Shown: in pieces, positions 63,401-64,000 of the stretch
Position numbering within the stretch: the first letter of the stretch is position 1
Layout: each line of letters starts with the position of its first letter
NCBI GenBank assembly: GCA_020796225.1
Contig: CM036764.1
Span: forward strand, 26,510,233 to 26,574,232
From: Arion vulgaris
Taxonomy: Eukaryota; Mollusca; Gastropoda; Stylommatophora; Arionidae
Length of the DNA: 64,000 nt
Reading direction: 5' to 3'
The notes under the pieces: generated by a model
What the model saw: only the letters and a program-made list of their open reading frames with translations
Told to the model about the DNA's origin: nothing
Database searches by the model: none
Program-made: the position numbers and the translations under genes

Positions 63401-64000
63401 TGCATGTACATCCGTTCTTGATGTTAGGCTACTTATATATTACATTAGAGTGATAAATAGCGGCATAAGAACGATCACGAGAGAGTGAGAGTCCCAGCTC
63501 TTCCGACACATCTCCTTGAGATTGTTGGCTGTTATCCATGATGACAACGCCGCTGAATGGGATACGACTTATTCACAAGATGATATTATGCTGATCACGA
63601 CGGCCAAGTTATACTCCACTCCTAAAGAGACATTCATAAAACGATTACATTGACAGGACCGATGGGAGGCGAGTACGCAGTCCCATTAATAGTTCTTTTA
63701 ATAGAATTCCGGTTTCAGACTTTCAGATAAGTAATTGTGTTTATTCAGTTTAAAGATACGTTACTTTGTTGAAACGCAACTGGTATACGCATGTAATATT
63801 ATATTCGATCGCGTAAAGGAAAAATAATTATGAAGAACAAGCTCTCATGAGACAACGTACCATTATAACTTTAAGTATGTGCTTAATAGACATACACTTG
63901 GGAATGATATAACAATATTTGAAAGTTAATCGTACAGCCAATGCAATATAGAAAGCAATAGTAAAACCGTGAACCGAATTTTCCTGAGAGACGTCAAAAA
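63401..64000. other. Gene-free end of the window
   Basis: No feature supported. The last bases (TTTCCTGAGAGACGTCAAAA) resemble the TTTCCTGAGAGAGGCAAGAA of the (ATT)-tail LINE at 52.1 kb, so a further LINE copy may start here, but the window ends. Confidence 0.4.

Overview
This window looks like repeat-dense intergenic or intronic DNA from an invertebrate animal nuclear genome. It is AT-rich, has no operons or bacterial signals, and I recognise no host protein-coding exon, rRNA gene, functional tRNA gene or CRISPR array. What I can identify is almost all mobile-element debris and tandem repeats. The mix (several non-LTR retrotransposon families with short repeat tails, at least five tRNA-derived SINE families, and hAT, Tc1/mariner and piggyBac-like elements) fits a mollusc or another lophotrochozoan, but arthropods cannot be excluded from sequence alone.

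Layout. 0-5 kb: LINE 3' ends and a 69-bp satellite of about 42 copies that appears to be an amplified internal segment of a SINE. 5-13 kb: LINE 3' ends, microsatellites, a LINE nested in a LINE with an 11-bp target-site duplication (TSD), a tRNA-derived SINE and a hAT-type MITE. 13-16 kb: a CpG- and GC-richer unclassified repeat, a 33-bp minisatellite and a foldback element. 17-25 kb: SINEs, LINE tails, and the longest element, a 5'-truncated RT plus RNase H LINE (22603-25212, minus strand) bounded by a 12-bp TSD. 27-38 kb: a Tc1/mariner-like MITE carrying a nested SINE, further hAT MITEs, a piggyBac-like MITE and a LINE 3' end containing five 60-bp tandem copies. 38-48 kb: two noisy minisatellites, LINE ends, a SINE nested in a LINE, and a 39-bp array with an internal duplication. 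48-58 kb: SINEs, LINE ends, a broken mariner transposase and a SINE-derived palindrome. 58-64 kb: an unidentified coding-like stretch, a 29-bp array of about 47 copies, SINEs and a GC-rich block.

The elements do not form one working pathway. They record repeated target-primed retrotransposition (5'-truncated LINEs, SINEs and their TSDs), cut-and-paste insertion of short non-autonomous DNA elements, and later local tandem amplification. The recurring theme is tandem arrays grown from pieces of transposable elements: SINE-A to the 69-bp satellite, LINE C-termini to the 0.5-kb and 32-kb arrays, and SINE-C to a 29-bp array. Most long open frames in the window come from tandem repeats or lie antisense to LINEs and should not be read as genes. 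Family labels used below (SINE-A to SINE-F) are local labels for this window only. Similarities were judged by eye.
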